Below, piece after piece: positions 43,833 through 52,173 of a stretch of 64,000 nt of DNA (position 1 is the stretch's first letter; every line of letters starts with the position of its first letter). The notes beneath the pieces were generated by a model, which searched no databases, had not been told where the DNA came from, and worked only from the letters and a program-made list of their open reading frames with translations. The DNA is from Thermohalobaculum sp039816045 (GTDB lineage Bacteria > Pseudomonadota > Alphaproteobacteria > Rhodobacterales > Rhodobacteraceae). The stretch spans positions 23,252 to 87,251 of the forward strand of contig JBCBYB010000019.1 of NCBI GenBank assembly GCA_039816045.1, written 5' to 3'. The position numbers and the translations under genes were made by a program.

Positions 43833-46800
43833 GACCGGCCACCCCCTTCGGTTCTCGCGAGTATCTGCTCAACAAGCTCTGGCGAAACGCCATCCTGGTT
43901 TCGGTCGACATGGGACTGGATCAGGGTTTCAAGCTCCCGATCTTGCATGTGTTCCTCGTCGTCGCGCCCGGTGCGCAGCATTCTGAGTACTTGTCTCGAC
44001 AGTTCAGAAAGCGTGACTTCTCCGTCAAGCGCAATTGCTGGCAGCGTCCGGCCGAGACGATCCTCGAGCGCGAGCTTTAGGTCCACCGACATCAAACTAT
44101 CTAACCCCAATTCGAGCAGAGGCTTGTGCGGATCGATCGCTTGATCTGACTGACGGAGCACATCTGCGACAGTTTGGGTCAGAACATGCAGCAGTTTAGG
44201 GACTGCCTCCGCATCGTCCAATCGCTCGAAGTCGAGGCCCGCTACGTCATCGTTCATGTTCCGACGAGTTTTTTTATCGTCCGCAAGCGCTCTATAGAAT
44301 GGCGCTCGAAGGCTTGGTAACCGCTCGGCCAGACGCCCCCACGGGATCGACGCATAGTAGAGTACCGGGGGCGGATTGTCCTCGGCGAGGACACGGCCGA
44401 GGACTTCGAGCGCGTCGCGGGCTCGGGTAAGGCCACCCAATGTTCCAGACAGACGTGTTCTGAGCCCCCGATCCCGCGCCAGGTAGCCTGCATCTTTTAT
44501 AGGCCCCCACCCCAACACGACCGCTGGCAAGCCTTCTCTCCGACGCTTGCGTGCAAGCCCTCCCAGCGCCGCGTTTGCCGCGGAATAGGCAGCTTGACCG
44601 GGGTTGCCAATCGCCGCGGCGACCGATCCATAAAGCACAAAATACCGCGGGTTGAGTGGCTTTGTCAGACGATCAAGGTGGGTGGCGGCGAGAACCTTCG
44701 CCCGGACAATGCGGTCGATCGCTGCATCGTCTTGCGTCGAAAGTTGCGTGTCCTCCAAAACCATTGCCGCATGAACCACGCCTTCCAGCGGTCCATGCGC
44801 TGCGATCTGTTCGAACAGCGTTGACATGGCCGCCGCATCCGTGGCGTCCGTTCTCACCACTCGGACATCAGTTCCATCGGCGCGTAGGGCGGTCAGGATG
44901 CTTTCACTGCCCTGTTTTGGAGTGCCACTGCGGCTGGTCAGCCAGATCTGCCGCACGCCTTGGTTGGCCAGCCATCGGGCCGTTTCAACACCGAACCCGC
45001 CGAGACCGCCAACAACAAGCCAACTCCCTTGCCCAAGCTGCAACGTTTCGGATGCGGGTCCGAGGGGTGGAGGACGAACCACCACTTTCCCGATATGTGC
45101 CGCTTCGCGCATCGCCCGCATGGCTTCCGTCACTTCGGAATGTTCGAAGATCTGGACCGGGAGTGTGGAGAGGCGGCCGTTGGCAAGGTCCTGTTCCATC
45201 TTGTCCAACAAGGCGCGCGCCGTCTTCGGACGACCGGAGAGCAACTGATCTACATCCACGGCGTGGTAAGAGATGTTCGACCGGAGGGCGCGCAACCCCA
45301 CCAAATTGTCTTCCAGGAGGTCGCGCTTACCAAGTTCGATGAAGCGTCCGAACGGTGCGAGACAGTCCAAAGACCGTAGCATTGCCTCGCCGGCCAATGA
45401 GTTTAGAACGACGTCCACGCCGCGGCCCTCGGTGTGTGCCCTCGCTGCATCTGCGAAGGCGAGGCTGCGGCTGTCGAAGACCGCCTCCGCACCGAGTTCG
45501 CGCACGAGCGCGCGCTTGTCGTCGGACCCGGCGGTGGCAAGGATGCGTGCACCTGCGGCCCGTGCGACCGCCATTGCCGCGAGGCCCACTCCGCCCGCCG
45601 CACCATGGATCAGCACGGTCTCGCCTGGAGCGATCTGGGCAAGGTGATTGAGTGCGTAGCGGGCGGTAAGGTGGGCCACCGGTAGCCCTGCGGCGCACTC
45701 AATCGCCATCTGCTCCGGCACGCGCAGAGTTGTTGCGTCGTCGAGTATCGCGTGGCTCGCGAACCCACCTTTCGTGATACCGACAACTCGGTCGCCCGGG
45801 GCAAAGCGGCTGTCAGAACCTGTGCGCAGGACGGTACCAGCGATCTCCATCCCAAGGGCGCGACCGACAAATCCACCCTCGACCGCGTCTTCAGGCAACG
45901 AACCATTGACCCACATCACGTCGCGAAAGTTCAGGCCGGTTGCTGACACCGACACTTCGATCTCTCCGGCTACCGGAGTACGTCGGGTGTCGGGTCGCCA
46001 TGTGAGAGACGATGGATCGCCGCGCCGACCAAGATGAAGGCGAACAGATGGTTCCGGACTTCCTGTCGATTGGGCCTGTTGGTCCTGAGCCCGGACTAGC
46101 AGGCGCGACGCGGTAACATCAGCGTTTCCGAGGCGGAGTTCGCGGTCGGCCGGTGGATCCGACAACGTCATGAGCAAGCGGCTCTCGACATCGGCGCACC
46201 ATGGCAGAACTGGCAGGCTAAGTACCCTTGGCTCCACGTTGGGGTGCTCGTTCGCTACCGAACGCAAAAGTCCGGAGACACCGCTGAAGATCGGGCCCGT
46301 CTGGTCTCCGAGAACAAGGACCCACAACCGGTCGGGGCGGCTTGTGAGAGCATCGCGAACCGACGCGATCGCTGCTGTTAGCGTCTCACTGATCTCTTGG
46401 CAGCCATCGACCAGGACCAAGCAGTTGCCGGATGCGAGCTCAGGCAGCAGTTCCGTTGGAATGACCGCGGCTCGATGTCCTTGCAATGCCGCTGCGAGCT
46501 TCGGCCATAACGTATCAGCTTCCTCACCTCCCTCAGCCAAATGCGGGAGGTCGCTGGACGTGGGCGCGGAGAGTGCGCTCTGGATCTTCTGCGCGAACCG
46601 AACGGTTGCGGCCTTCCCATGCCCTGGCGCCTTCGTGTTAAGGCGAAAACCCGCCTTCGAAAGGCGGAGCTCGAGGGGTTGCTGGAGGCCGCCACTCGGA
46701 TGCTCTAGGGCAGCCGAGAGCTGTTCCATGGTGCTTGGAGGTCGCGCTGACGCCAAAACGTACCCTGTTGGCGAGAGCCACTGTTTCAGATCGAGAAAGT

Positions 46801-49800
46801 CCACCCGCTCTGTCTCCGAGACGAGAGCAAGGTCTATCGCTGCGTCCTCCGGAGGCTCGCTGCCCAGATCTCCAGTGTAGACGGCCGCCAGAGGCACCCT
46901 CTCCCGCAGGTACTGGACCGCGTCTTGTGCAACGCGGCCGGACGCAAGGACCGATAGCCGCGACGACCTTGGCCAAGACTTGCAGAGCAAGAGTGCGGCG
47001 TGCCGAAGCTCTGCCGCGTCGCGTCGCATTTGCGGCGAGGTTTGTACGCAGCCCGGCAGCGTCTTTGCCGCTCCAGACTCAAGACAGTGACGCAATCCGC
47101 CCTCCAGAGCCAACACTTGGCGCAAACGTGCGCCCTCCTCTGGTGCGACGGCCATGGCTGCATCAATCAATGCCGCCCGTTCCGGGATTTGGGCCGTGTC
47201 TTCGGGACCTGCGAGAGCCAACATAACCCGCGCTAGACCATGACAGGGTGCATCGGTGTTGAGAGACGCCGCGCCGATGGCAGCTGCATAGTCTTTCGAG
47301 ACACGGCGGACGGCGTCCAGCGCGAGCGCATCGATCAGCAGATCGGCGTCGCTCGGCTCAGTTGGCTCCTGCGCGGAACCGGTAGCGGGAGGGCAATTGA
47401 CCTCGAGGACACTCGAAGGTTCGAGCCCAAGTTCTTCCTCGATCAAGATCTGCGCTCGAGCTTTGACCGAGCGGGCAATGCGCGCGAGCCTGACACCGCA
47501 GAGCTGCATTGTCGGCTCGCCATACCGGTCGAGAAGAGTGACGTTGGCGAGTACGCTGCCTTCACTTGCGCTCGTAAGCGTCAGATCAGCCCGGGCAGAG
47601 GGTCGCGTTCTGCCGATACGGCGGATCCGTTCAAACCGCGTAGGGAGGAGAAGGTCGCCGTCCAACTCAACGGTCGGCAAGGCGGCGCGGATCAATGGAT
47701 GAAGTGCTTGAAGCGCGGCGTCGAGCGCCGTGATTTCCTCAACCTCTCGTTCAGGGCCATCCAGTGGCCGTAGGTTCGCTCTGCCCTTGTTCGCTGCGTG
47801 GGCCACATTGTCCACCCGGCGGAAGAAAGGGCCATAGTCCAGTCCGTCTGCTTCGAGGGCGTCATAGAGCGCTGAGCTTTGAACCGTTTGCGCATCGTCG
47901 AGGTCGCTCGACAGCGGAGCGGTCAAGGAGCCCGTGGACGGCCGCACGCGGGCTCGGGCATGCAGGAGCCAAGGACCTTCGCCCTGATCGGTTCGGCTCT
48001 CCGTTAGGATGTGCCCACTGTTGCTTTCAAACCGCGTGCGAAGCGTTCTTCCTTCGGTCGCGCTGAGTGGAAGCGGTGCTATGACATCGAGCCCCGCAAG
48101 CTCGTGGCTTGCAGTTGGTTGGAGGGTCTGCGCTGCGTCAAGCATCAGGCTGGCGAAACCAGCCGCAGGCATGACGACGTCGCGTTCGACGCGGTGATCG
48201 GCCAACCAGGGGAGGAGGGTGGTGTCGACGATCGCCTCCCAGCCGTTCGAGTCGGCGAAAGCCCTGCCGAGCAGTCGGTGCGCGCCGGCAGACGTCTCAC
48301 TCTCCGCTGTCTGGGTTTCGGACCGGGTCAAATCCCAAGGGTACCGCGGCAGAGGCATCCGTGCGGTGCAGCGTGGTCCGACAAAGCGCTCCATATCAAC
48401 CGTCGCACCCAAGGCGACGGCCTGGGCGACCATCTCACGAGGGCGCATATCCGGCCGGCGCTGGTCTAGACTTGAGATCGTCGCGACGGGTCGACCCTGT
48501 GCCGAGAGGGTGTCTTGGATGTAGTTCTTGAGCACCGGCTTTGGCCCGATCTCGAGAAACAGGCTGAACTGCGCCTGACCAAGCTCTTCCAGAGCGCTCC
48601 GGAACCGCACCGGATCGCGCAGATTGCGCCACCAGAACGCGATGTCCAATGGAGCTTTGCCCACAAAACTTCCAAGCGTTGAGGATGCCATAGGTATCCG
48701 CGGCCTCTGGGCGTCTATATGTCCTAGAGCGTCCATAAAGGGGTGCTCCAGCGGAGCGAGCTTTGGGCTGTGGAAGGGATAGTCCACGGGAAGCCGCCGG
48801 CTCGCCAGGCGCGCACTCTTGGCGATACGCTGGAGTTCGGTCAGCGCGTCATCGGAACCCGAGATGGTCACGCTCCGCGGACTGTTGTCTCCCGAGACGA
48901 CGAGATCGCCCAACCCGGACGACCCAATCAGTTCCTCTGCAATATCTGCCTCAGCGAGGAGGGCAAGCATTCCGCCAGCGCCGGAGAGGCGTCCAACCAG
49001 TGGTGCACGGGTCGCAATAAGGCGGACCGCATCCTCCAAAGCCAACGCGCCAGCCGCCCAAGCCGCGGCGACCTCCCCAATGGAGTGCCCGATCACGGCT
49101 CCAGGAACCAGCCCTCTTGCCGACAGCGTCTCGACCAGTGCCACCTGCAATGCGAAGAGCGTGGGCTGGGCACGCGTGGCGCTTGCATGGCCGGTTTCGT
49201 GGGGCGTGGACGGGAGGCGCGGGTCGAGCGCCGGGTCGGCTGCGGCAAAGAGCTGTCCGACACGGTCATGCGCCGTGGCATACGCCTCGTCCTCGGCGAG
49301 GAGCACTTGGCCCATCTCCGCATAGGTTGCGCCGTTGCCGCAGAAGGCAAAGACAACTTCGGTCCGCCCCCCTGGATGTTTTCCGGTGATCGCTGGCGCC
49401 GAAACGTCCGAACAAACCTCATCCGAAAGCAAGACTGCGGTATGGGCCAAACGAGAGCGCTTGTGGGCCGCTGCGCTCATGATCGCATGGGCGCTCTGAG
49501 GGGCCTCGGTGATTGACCGGCGCCAGTCCTGAAGATGACGTTCCAGCGCTGAACGAGAGGCCGCAGAAACCACGAGAGCTTCCGCCTTTGGCGTCGCGTT
49601 CAGGTCAGCGCGCGGGCTGCACTGCAGAACCGCACAAGCGTTGGCGCCGCCGAAGCCAAAGGAATTGACGACCGCGCAGCGGTCCGGTCCCGCTGGTAGA
49701 ACCGTGGGCTCGGTTGCGACCTTCAAGTGCAGTCCCAGCCAGTCAATGCTCGACGATGGCGTGTCACAGCCAAGCGATGGGGGCAGGCAGCCATTGGTTA

Positions 49801-50947
49801 AGGCGAGGGTGGCCTTCAAGACCCCCGCCAAACCCGATGCAGGTTCCAGATGGCCGATGTTCGGTTTGACGGAACCGATCGGCAGCGGATCGTCTCGGTC
49901 TTGCGCCAGGGCGCGGCCAATGGCTTCGGCCTCCTGCGGATCTCCGACCGGCGTGCCCGTCCCATGCGCCTCGACGAAGGCAACGGATGAGGGAGAGGTC
50001 CCCGCCTGGTCAAGGGTCTCTCGCATCAAAACCTCTTGGCGGTGCGATGCCGGCTTTGTGAGCCCGCCCGTGCGTCCCGTGGAGTTGACCCCTGTCGCTC
50101 GGATCAGCGCGTGGGCGTGATCGCCGGCAGCTGCTGCGAGATCAGCCCGGCCGAGGACCATCGCTATTGCCCCTTCGCCGCGCACATAGCCATCGGCATC
50201 CGCATCGAAGGCCCTCAGCCGCCCCGATGGGGACAACATACCGGCGCGGCTGAAGCCGATGAAGGGCAGCGGTGACAGGAGCGCATGCACGCCGCCCACC
50301 ACAGCCCAGTCGATCTCACCTGCGCTGAGGGCCTTAACCGCATGATCGAGGGCAACCAGCGAAGACGAGCACGCCGTATCAACCGTGAAGCTGGGCCCGT
50401 TCAGATCAAAGGCATGGGAGAGGCGGTTGGCCACGATGCTGAGCGTGTTGCCTGTCATGAAACTCGCGTCTATCCGCGATGGATCCGCAAGGAACCGGTG
50501 CCCGTGATCCGAAGCGGAGCAGCCGACATAGGTGCCAATCCGGTATCCCGCGCGGCGTTCGATCGTGAGACCGGCGTCCTCCATGGCCTCCCATACCGCC
50601 ATGAGCAGAAGGCGCTGCTGAGGATCCATCTGCTCTGCCTCGCGTGCGGAGAGGCCAAAGAAGCCGGCGTCGAAGTCGTAGATCCCATCGACGAGCGCCG
50701 CCACGTCGGTATAGCTGCGACCAGCTTTGCGACGATCCGGGTGACAGTAGAGGGCAGGGTCCCATCTGGCTCCCCCCATCGAGCGGATCGCCGAGCGCCC
50801 CTCGATCAGCATCCTCCAGAAGTCATCAGGCGATCCGCAATCGGGCAGGCGACACGCCATTCCGAGGATCGCGATCGGATCATGTGCAGGACAGCCCTCG
50901 GCCAGGGCTCGTTGGGAGGGCGTTTGCGCGGATTCTGCCTGGACCAT
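43829..50947 (-). CDS. Reducing type I polyketide/fatty-acid synthase (KS-AT-DH-ER-KR-ACP)
   Basis: A 2372-residue single-module synthase. KS: Cys193 in DTACSSS, His328 in EAHGTGTP and His366 in NIGHLE. AT: Ser622 in GHSIGE, with YPFHS near 723 suggesting malonyl use. DH: His918 in LADHRVERDVVMP and Asp1076 in LDAALQ. About 1160-1630 is a region without a usable methyltransferase motif plus a structural half-KR. ER: NADPH loop HGAAGGVG at 1781-1788. KR: GGLGGFG at 1980-1986 with Lys2084, Ser2108 and Tyr2121. ACP: Ser2284 in LGLDSL. No thioesterase follows. Full reduction implies a saturated chain, so it may work iteratively like RkpA or WcbR in capsule loci. Coupled to the oxoamine synthase downstream. 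Confidence 0.95.
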   Translation of the reverse strand: MVQAESAQTPSQRALAEGCPAHDPIAILGMACRLPDCGSPDDFWRMLIEGRSAIRSMGGARWDPALYCHPDRRKAGRSYTDVAALVDGIYDFDAGFFGLSAREAEQMDPQQRLLLMAVWEAMEDAGLTIERRAGYRIGTYVGCSASDHGHRFLADPSRIDASFMTGNTLSIVANRLSHAFDLNGPSFTVDTACSSSLVALDHAVKALSAGEIDWAVVGGVHALLSPLPFIGFSRAGMLSPSGRLRAFDADADGYVRGEGAIAMVLGRADLAAAAGDHAHALIRATGVNSTGRTGGLTKPASHRQEVLMRETLDQAGTSPSSVAFVEAHGTGTPVGDPQEAEAIGRALAQDRDDPLPIGSVKPNIGHLEPASGLAGVLKATLALTNGCLPPSLGCDTPSSSIDWLGLHLKVATEPTVLPAGPDRCAVVNSFGFGGANACAVLQCSPRADLNATPKAEALVVSAASRSALERHLQDWRRSITEAPQSAHAIMSAAAHKRSRLAHTAVLLSDEVCSDVSAPAITGKHPGGRTEVVFAFCGNGATYAEMGQVLLAEDEAYATAHDRVGQLFAAADPALDPRLPSTPHETGHASATRAQPTLFALQVALVETLSARGLVPGAVIGHSIGEVAAAWAAGALALEDAVRLIATRAPLVGRLSGAGGMLALLAEADIAEELIGSSGLGDLVVSGDNSPRSVTISGSDDALTELQRIAKSARLASRRLPVDYPFHSPKLAPLEHPFMDALGHIDAQRPRIPMASSTLGSFVGKAPLDIAFWWRNLRDPVRFRSALEELGQAQFSLFLEIGPKPVLKNYIQDTLSAQGRPVATISSLDQRRPDMRPREMVAQAVALGATVDMERFVGPRCTARMPLPRYPWDLTRSETQTAESETSAGAHRLLGRAFADSNGWEAIVDTTLLPWLADHRVERDVVMPAAGFASLMLDAAQTLQPTASHELAGLDVIAPLPLSATEGRTLRTRFESNSGHILTESRTDQGEGPWLLHARARVRPSTGSLTAPLSSDLDDAQTVQSSALYDALEADGLDYGPFFRRVDNVAHAANKGRANLRPLDGPEREVEEITALDAALQALHPLIRAALPTVELDGDLLLPTRFERIRRIGRTRPSARADLTLTSASEGSVLANVTLLDRYGEPTMQLCGVRLARIARSVKARAQILIEEELGLEPSSVLEVNCPPATGSAQEPTEPSDADLLIDALALDAVRRVSKDYAAAIGAASLNTDAPCHGLARVMLALAGPEDTAQIPERAALIDAAMAVAPEEGARLRQVLALEGGLRHCLESGAAKTLPGCVQTSPQMRRDAAELRHAALLLCKSWPRSSRLSVLASGRVAQDAVQYLRERVPLAAVYTGDLGSEPPEDAAIDLALVSETERVDFLDLKQWLSPTGYVLASARPPSTMEQLSAALEHPSGGLQQPLELRLSKAGFRLNTKAPGHGKAATVRFAQKIQSALSAPTSSDLPHLAEGGEEADTLWPKLAAALQGHRAAVIPTELLPELASGNCLVLVDGCQEISETLTAAIASVRDALTSRPDRLWVLVLGDQTGPIFSGVSGLLRSVANEHPNVEPRVLSLPVLPWCADVESRLLMTLSDPPADRELRLGNADVTASRLLVRAQDQQAQSTGSPEPSVRLHLGRRGDPSSLTWRPDTRRTPVAGEIEVSVSATGLNFRDVMWVNGSLPEDAVEGGFVGRALGMEIAGTVLRTGSDSRFAPGDRVVGITKGGFASHAILDDATTLRVPEQMAIECAAGLPVAHLTARYALNHLAQIAPGETVLIHGAAGGVGLAAMAVARAAGARILATAGSDDKRALVRELGAEAVFDSRSLAFADAARAHTEGRGVDVVLNSLAGEAMLRSLDCLAPFGRFIELGKRDLLEDNLVGLRALRSNISYHAVDVDQLLSGRPKTARALLDKMEQDLANGRLSTLPVQIFEHSEVTEAMRAMREAAHIGKVVVRPPPLGPASETLQLGQGSWLVVGGLGGFGVETARWLANQGVRQIWLTSRSGTPKQGSESILTALRADGTDVRVVRTDATDAAAMSTLFEQIAAHGPLEGVVHAAMVLEDTQLSTQDDAAIDRIVRAKVLAATHLDRLTKPLNPRYFVLYGSVAAAIGNPGQAAYSAANAALGGLARKRRREGLPAVVLGWGPIKDAGYLARDRGLRTRLSGTLGGLTRARDALEVLGRVLAEDNPPPVLYYASIPWGRLAERLPSLRAPFYRALADDKKTRRNMNDDVAGLDFERLDDAEAVPKLLHVLTQTVADVLRQSDQAIDPHKPLLELGLDSLMSVDLKLALEDRLGRTLPAIALDGEVTLSELSRQVLRMLRTGRDDEEHMQDRELETLIQSHVDRNQDGVSPELVEQILARTEGGGRS

Positions 50948-51098
50948 TCACCGAACCTTGGCAGCGCGTCTCCTGCCGGGCAGTCGCGCATGTTTCTCAC
51001 ACTGCTCCCGCGATGCGGGCCACGTTCAACCGGCCTTCTGGCAGGCGGTACTGCAAACGGTCTCTCCACCGTTTGCCCTGGCCGCTTTGACCAGGCAC

Positions 51099-51107
51099 GT
51101 TAACCAT
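51099..51107 (+). promoter_or_regulatory. GTTAACCAT motif upstream of the PKS gene
   Basis: GTTAACCAT at 51099-51107, followed by TTAA at 51120-51123, lies in the 277-nt gap between the PKS start (50947, minus strand) and a small membrane-protein gene (51225, plus strand). It matches the octamer in two other capsule-island promoters. Confidence 0.35.
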
Positions 51108-51224
51108 CCGGCGGGATCGTTAAGATCGCCTGAACATCTCGCGCAGGACGACCTGTCTCCGCGCGTTCTTGCCCAAGATCAGAAAAACTTTATTCTTATC
51201 GGTCCGCAGCATTGGAGAGGGATC

Positions 51225-51458
51225 ATGCATGAAGCCCCCAGTTCTAGTGCGTCTTCGAGCTTAAGTCGTCGTCTGCTTCGCCTTGCAATATGTGCAGTGT
51301 GCATCCTGGCAGTCACACTCGTGGTGATAGAGTGGTTCGACCAGCGTCCTGGCAGTGGCCATGGGTGGCCTCTGACCGTTGCTTTGATCCTTGCGGTCCT
51401 AGCCAATCTCTTGAGTATCCTCCTTCGGCGCCATCGAAGAGCGTCGAACGAGCCGTAA
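51225..51458 (+). CDS. Small two-helix membrane protein
   Basis: A 77-residue protein starting MHEAPSSSASSS with two hydrophobic segments (LLRLAICAVCILAVTLVVIE and WPLTVALILAVLANLLSILL) and a basic tail. GGAGAGGG precedes the ATG. Function unknown. It lies at the right boundary of the capsule island, divergent from the PKS. Confidence 0.65.
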   Translation: MHEAPSSSASSSLSRRLLRLAICAVCILAVTLVVIEWFDQRPGSGHGWPLTVALILAVLANLLSILLRRHRRASNEP

Positions 51459-51474
51459 TTGCGCCGCCGGGTTG

Positions 51475-51527
51475 CCGAAATGTCGCCACGATTTCGGAGC
51501 TGACTCTCCCAGGGGTTGAGGAGAGTC
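51475..51527 (+). promoter_or_regulatory. Two hairpins, the second enclosing the ribosome binding site of the next gene
   Basis: CCGAAAT (51475-51481) pairs with ATTTCGG (51491-51497). GACTCTCC (51502-51509) pairs perfectly with GGAGAGTC (51520-51527), and the right arm contains the GAGGAGAG ribosome binding site of the ATG at 51530. The second stem could block translation until melted or bound. The effect is inference. Confidence 0.5.
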
Positions 51528-51529
51528 GC

Positions 51530-51742
51530 ATGGCGCTTGGGGATCGGGATACGCAGTCGCAAACGGTGTTGCGGCCTGTGCGCTTGGTCGGCGTCGGTTG
51601 CATCATTGGTGCGGTTCTTTGCCTTCTGTCCGGCTGGTTTGTGGGCGCAGAAGACAGCGCCTTGACATCGGCCGGTCTCATGCTCGCTGTCTGGGCGTGT
51701 TTGCTCAGCGGTGTGTTGCATATTCTCCGAGCCCGTTCCTGA
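51530..51742 (+). CDS. Small two-helix membrane protein behind a site-masking hairpin
   Basis: A 70-residue protein (MALGDRDTQSQTVL...) with two hydrophobic segments, LVGVGCIIGAVLCLLSGWFV and LMLAVWACLLSGVLHIL. Architecture resembles the preceding small protein, though sequence similarity is weak. The start is fixed by GAGGAGAG 4 nt upstream. Function unknown. Confidence 0.6.
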   Translation: MALGDRDTQSQTVLRPVRLVGVGCIIGAVLCLLSGWFVGAEDSALTSAGLMLAVWACLLSGVLHILRARS

Positions 51743-51852
51743 CAGAGTTTTCTGCAGCGTCGCTCCTGGCCAATGAGGCGACGGCTCTGATCATGTGACG
51801 GCATCCTTTGCATGCGAGATCCCCGGTTTGAGACAACCAAACGGGGTACGCT

Positions 51853-52170
51853 ATGCTGATGCTGCACTGTCCCTACTGCGGAGCAGACTGTGCCGAGACG
51901 GAACTCGCGCCAGGTGGCGAGGCCCATCTAACCCGCCGTGGTCCAGGCTCGGCAGATGATGATTTTGCGGCCTACCTCTTCCAGCGACAGAACCCAAGGG
52001 GCGTGCATTTTGAGCGTTGGCGGCACGTTTACGGCTGTGGCAAGTGGTTCCACGTGGCGCGCTGTACCACAACGCTGGAGGTCTTTGGGACCTATTCGGC
52101 GCAGACGGTCGAGCCGCCGGCCGAGATCCTCGCCCGGATCCGTGAGCGGCGACCGGATTGGGAGGGCTGA
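51853..52170 (+). CDS. soxD: Sarcosine oxidase delta subunit
   Basis: A 105-residue subunit of the heterotetrameric enzyme, with the zinc-binding HCPYCG motif at the N-terminus, GVHFERWRHVYGCGKWFHVARCTTT and the ending PDWEG. Sarcosine oxidase oxidatively demethylates sarcosine to glycine, passing the methyl group to tetrahydrofolate. soxA follows 3 nt later. The beta subunit gene soxB, usually directly upstream in soxBDAG, is absent; the 110 nt before soxD show no trace of it. Confidence 0.93.
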   Translation: MLMLHCPYCGADCAETELAPGGEAHLTRRGPGSADDDFAAYLFQRQNPRGVHFERWRHVYGCGKWFHVARCTTTLEVFGTYSAQTVEPPAEILARIRERRPDWEG

Positions 52171-52173
52171 GCG

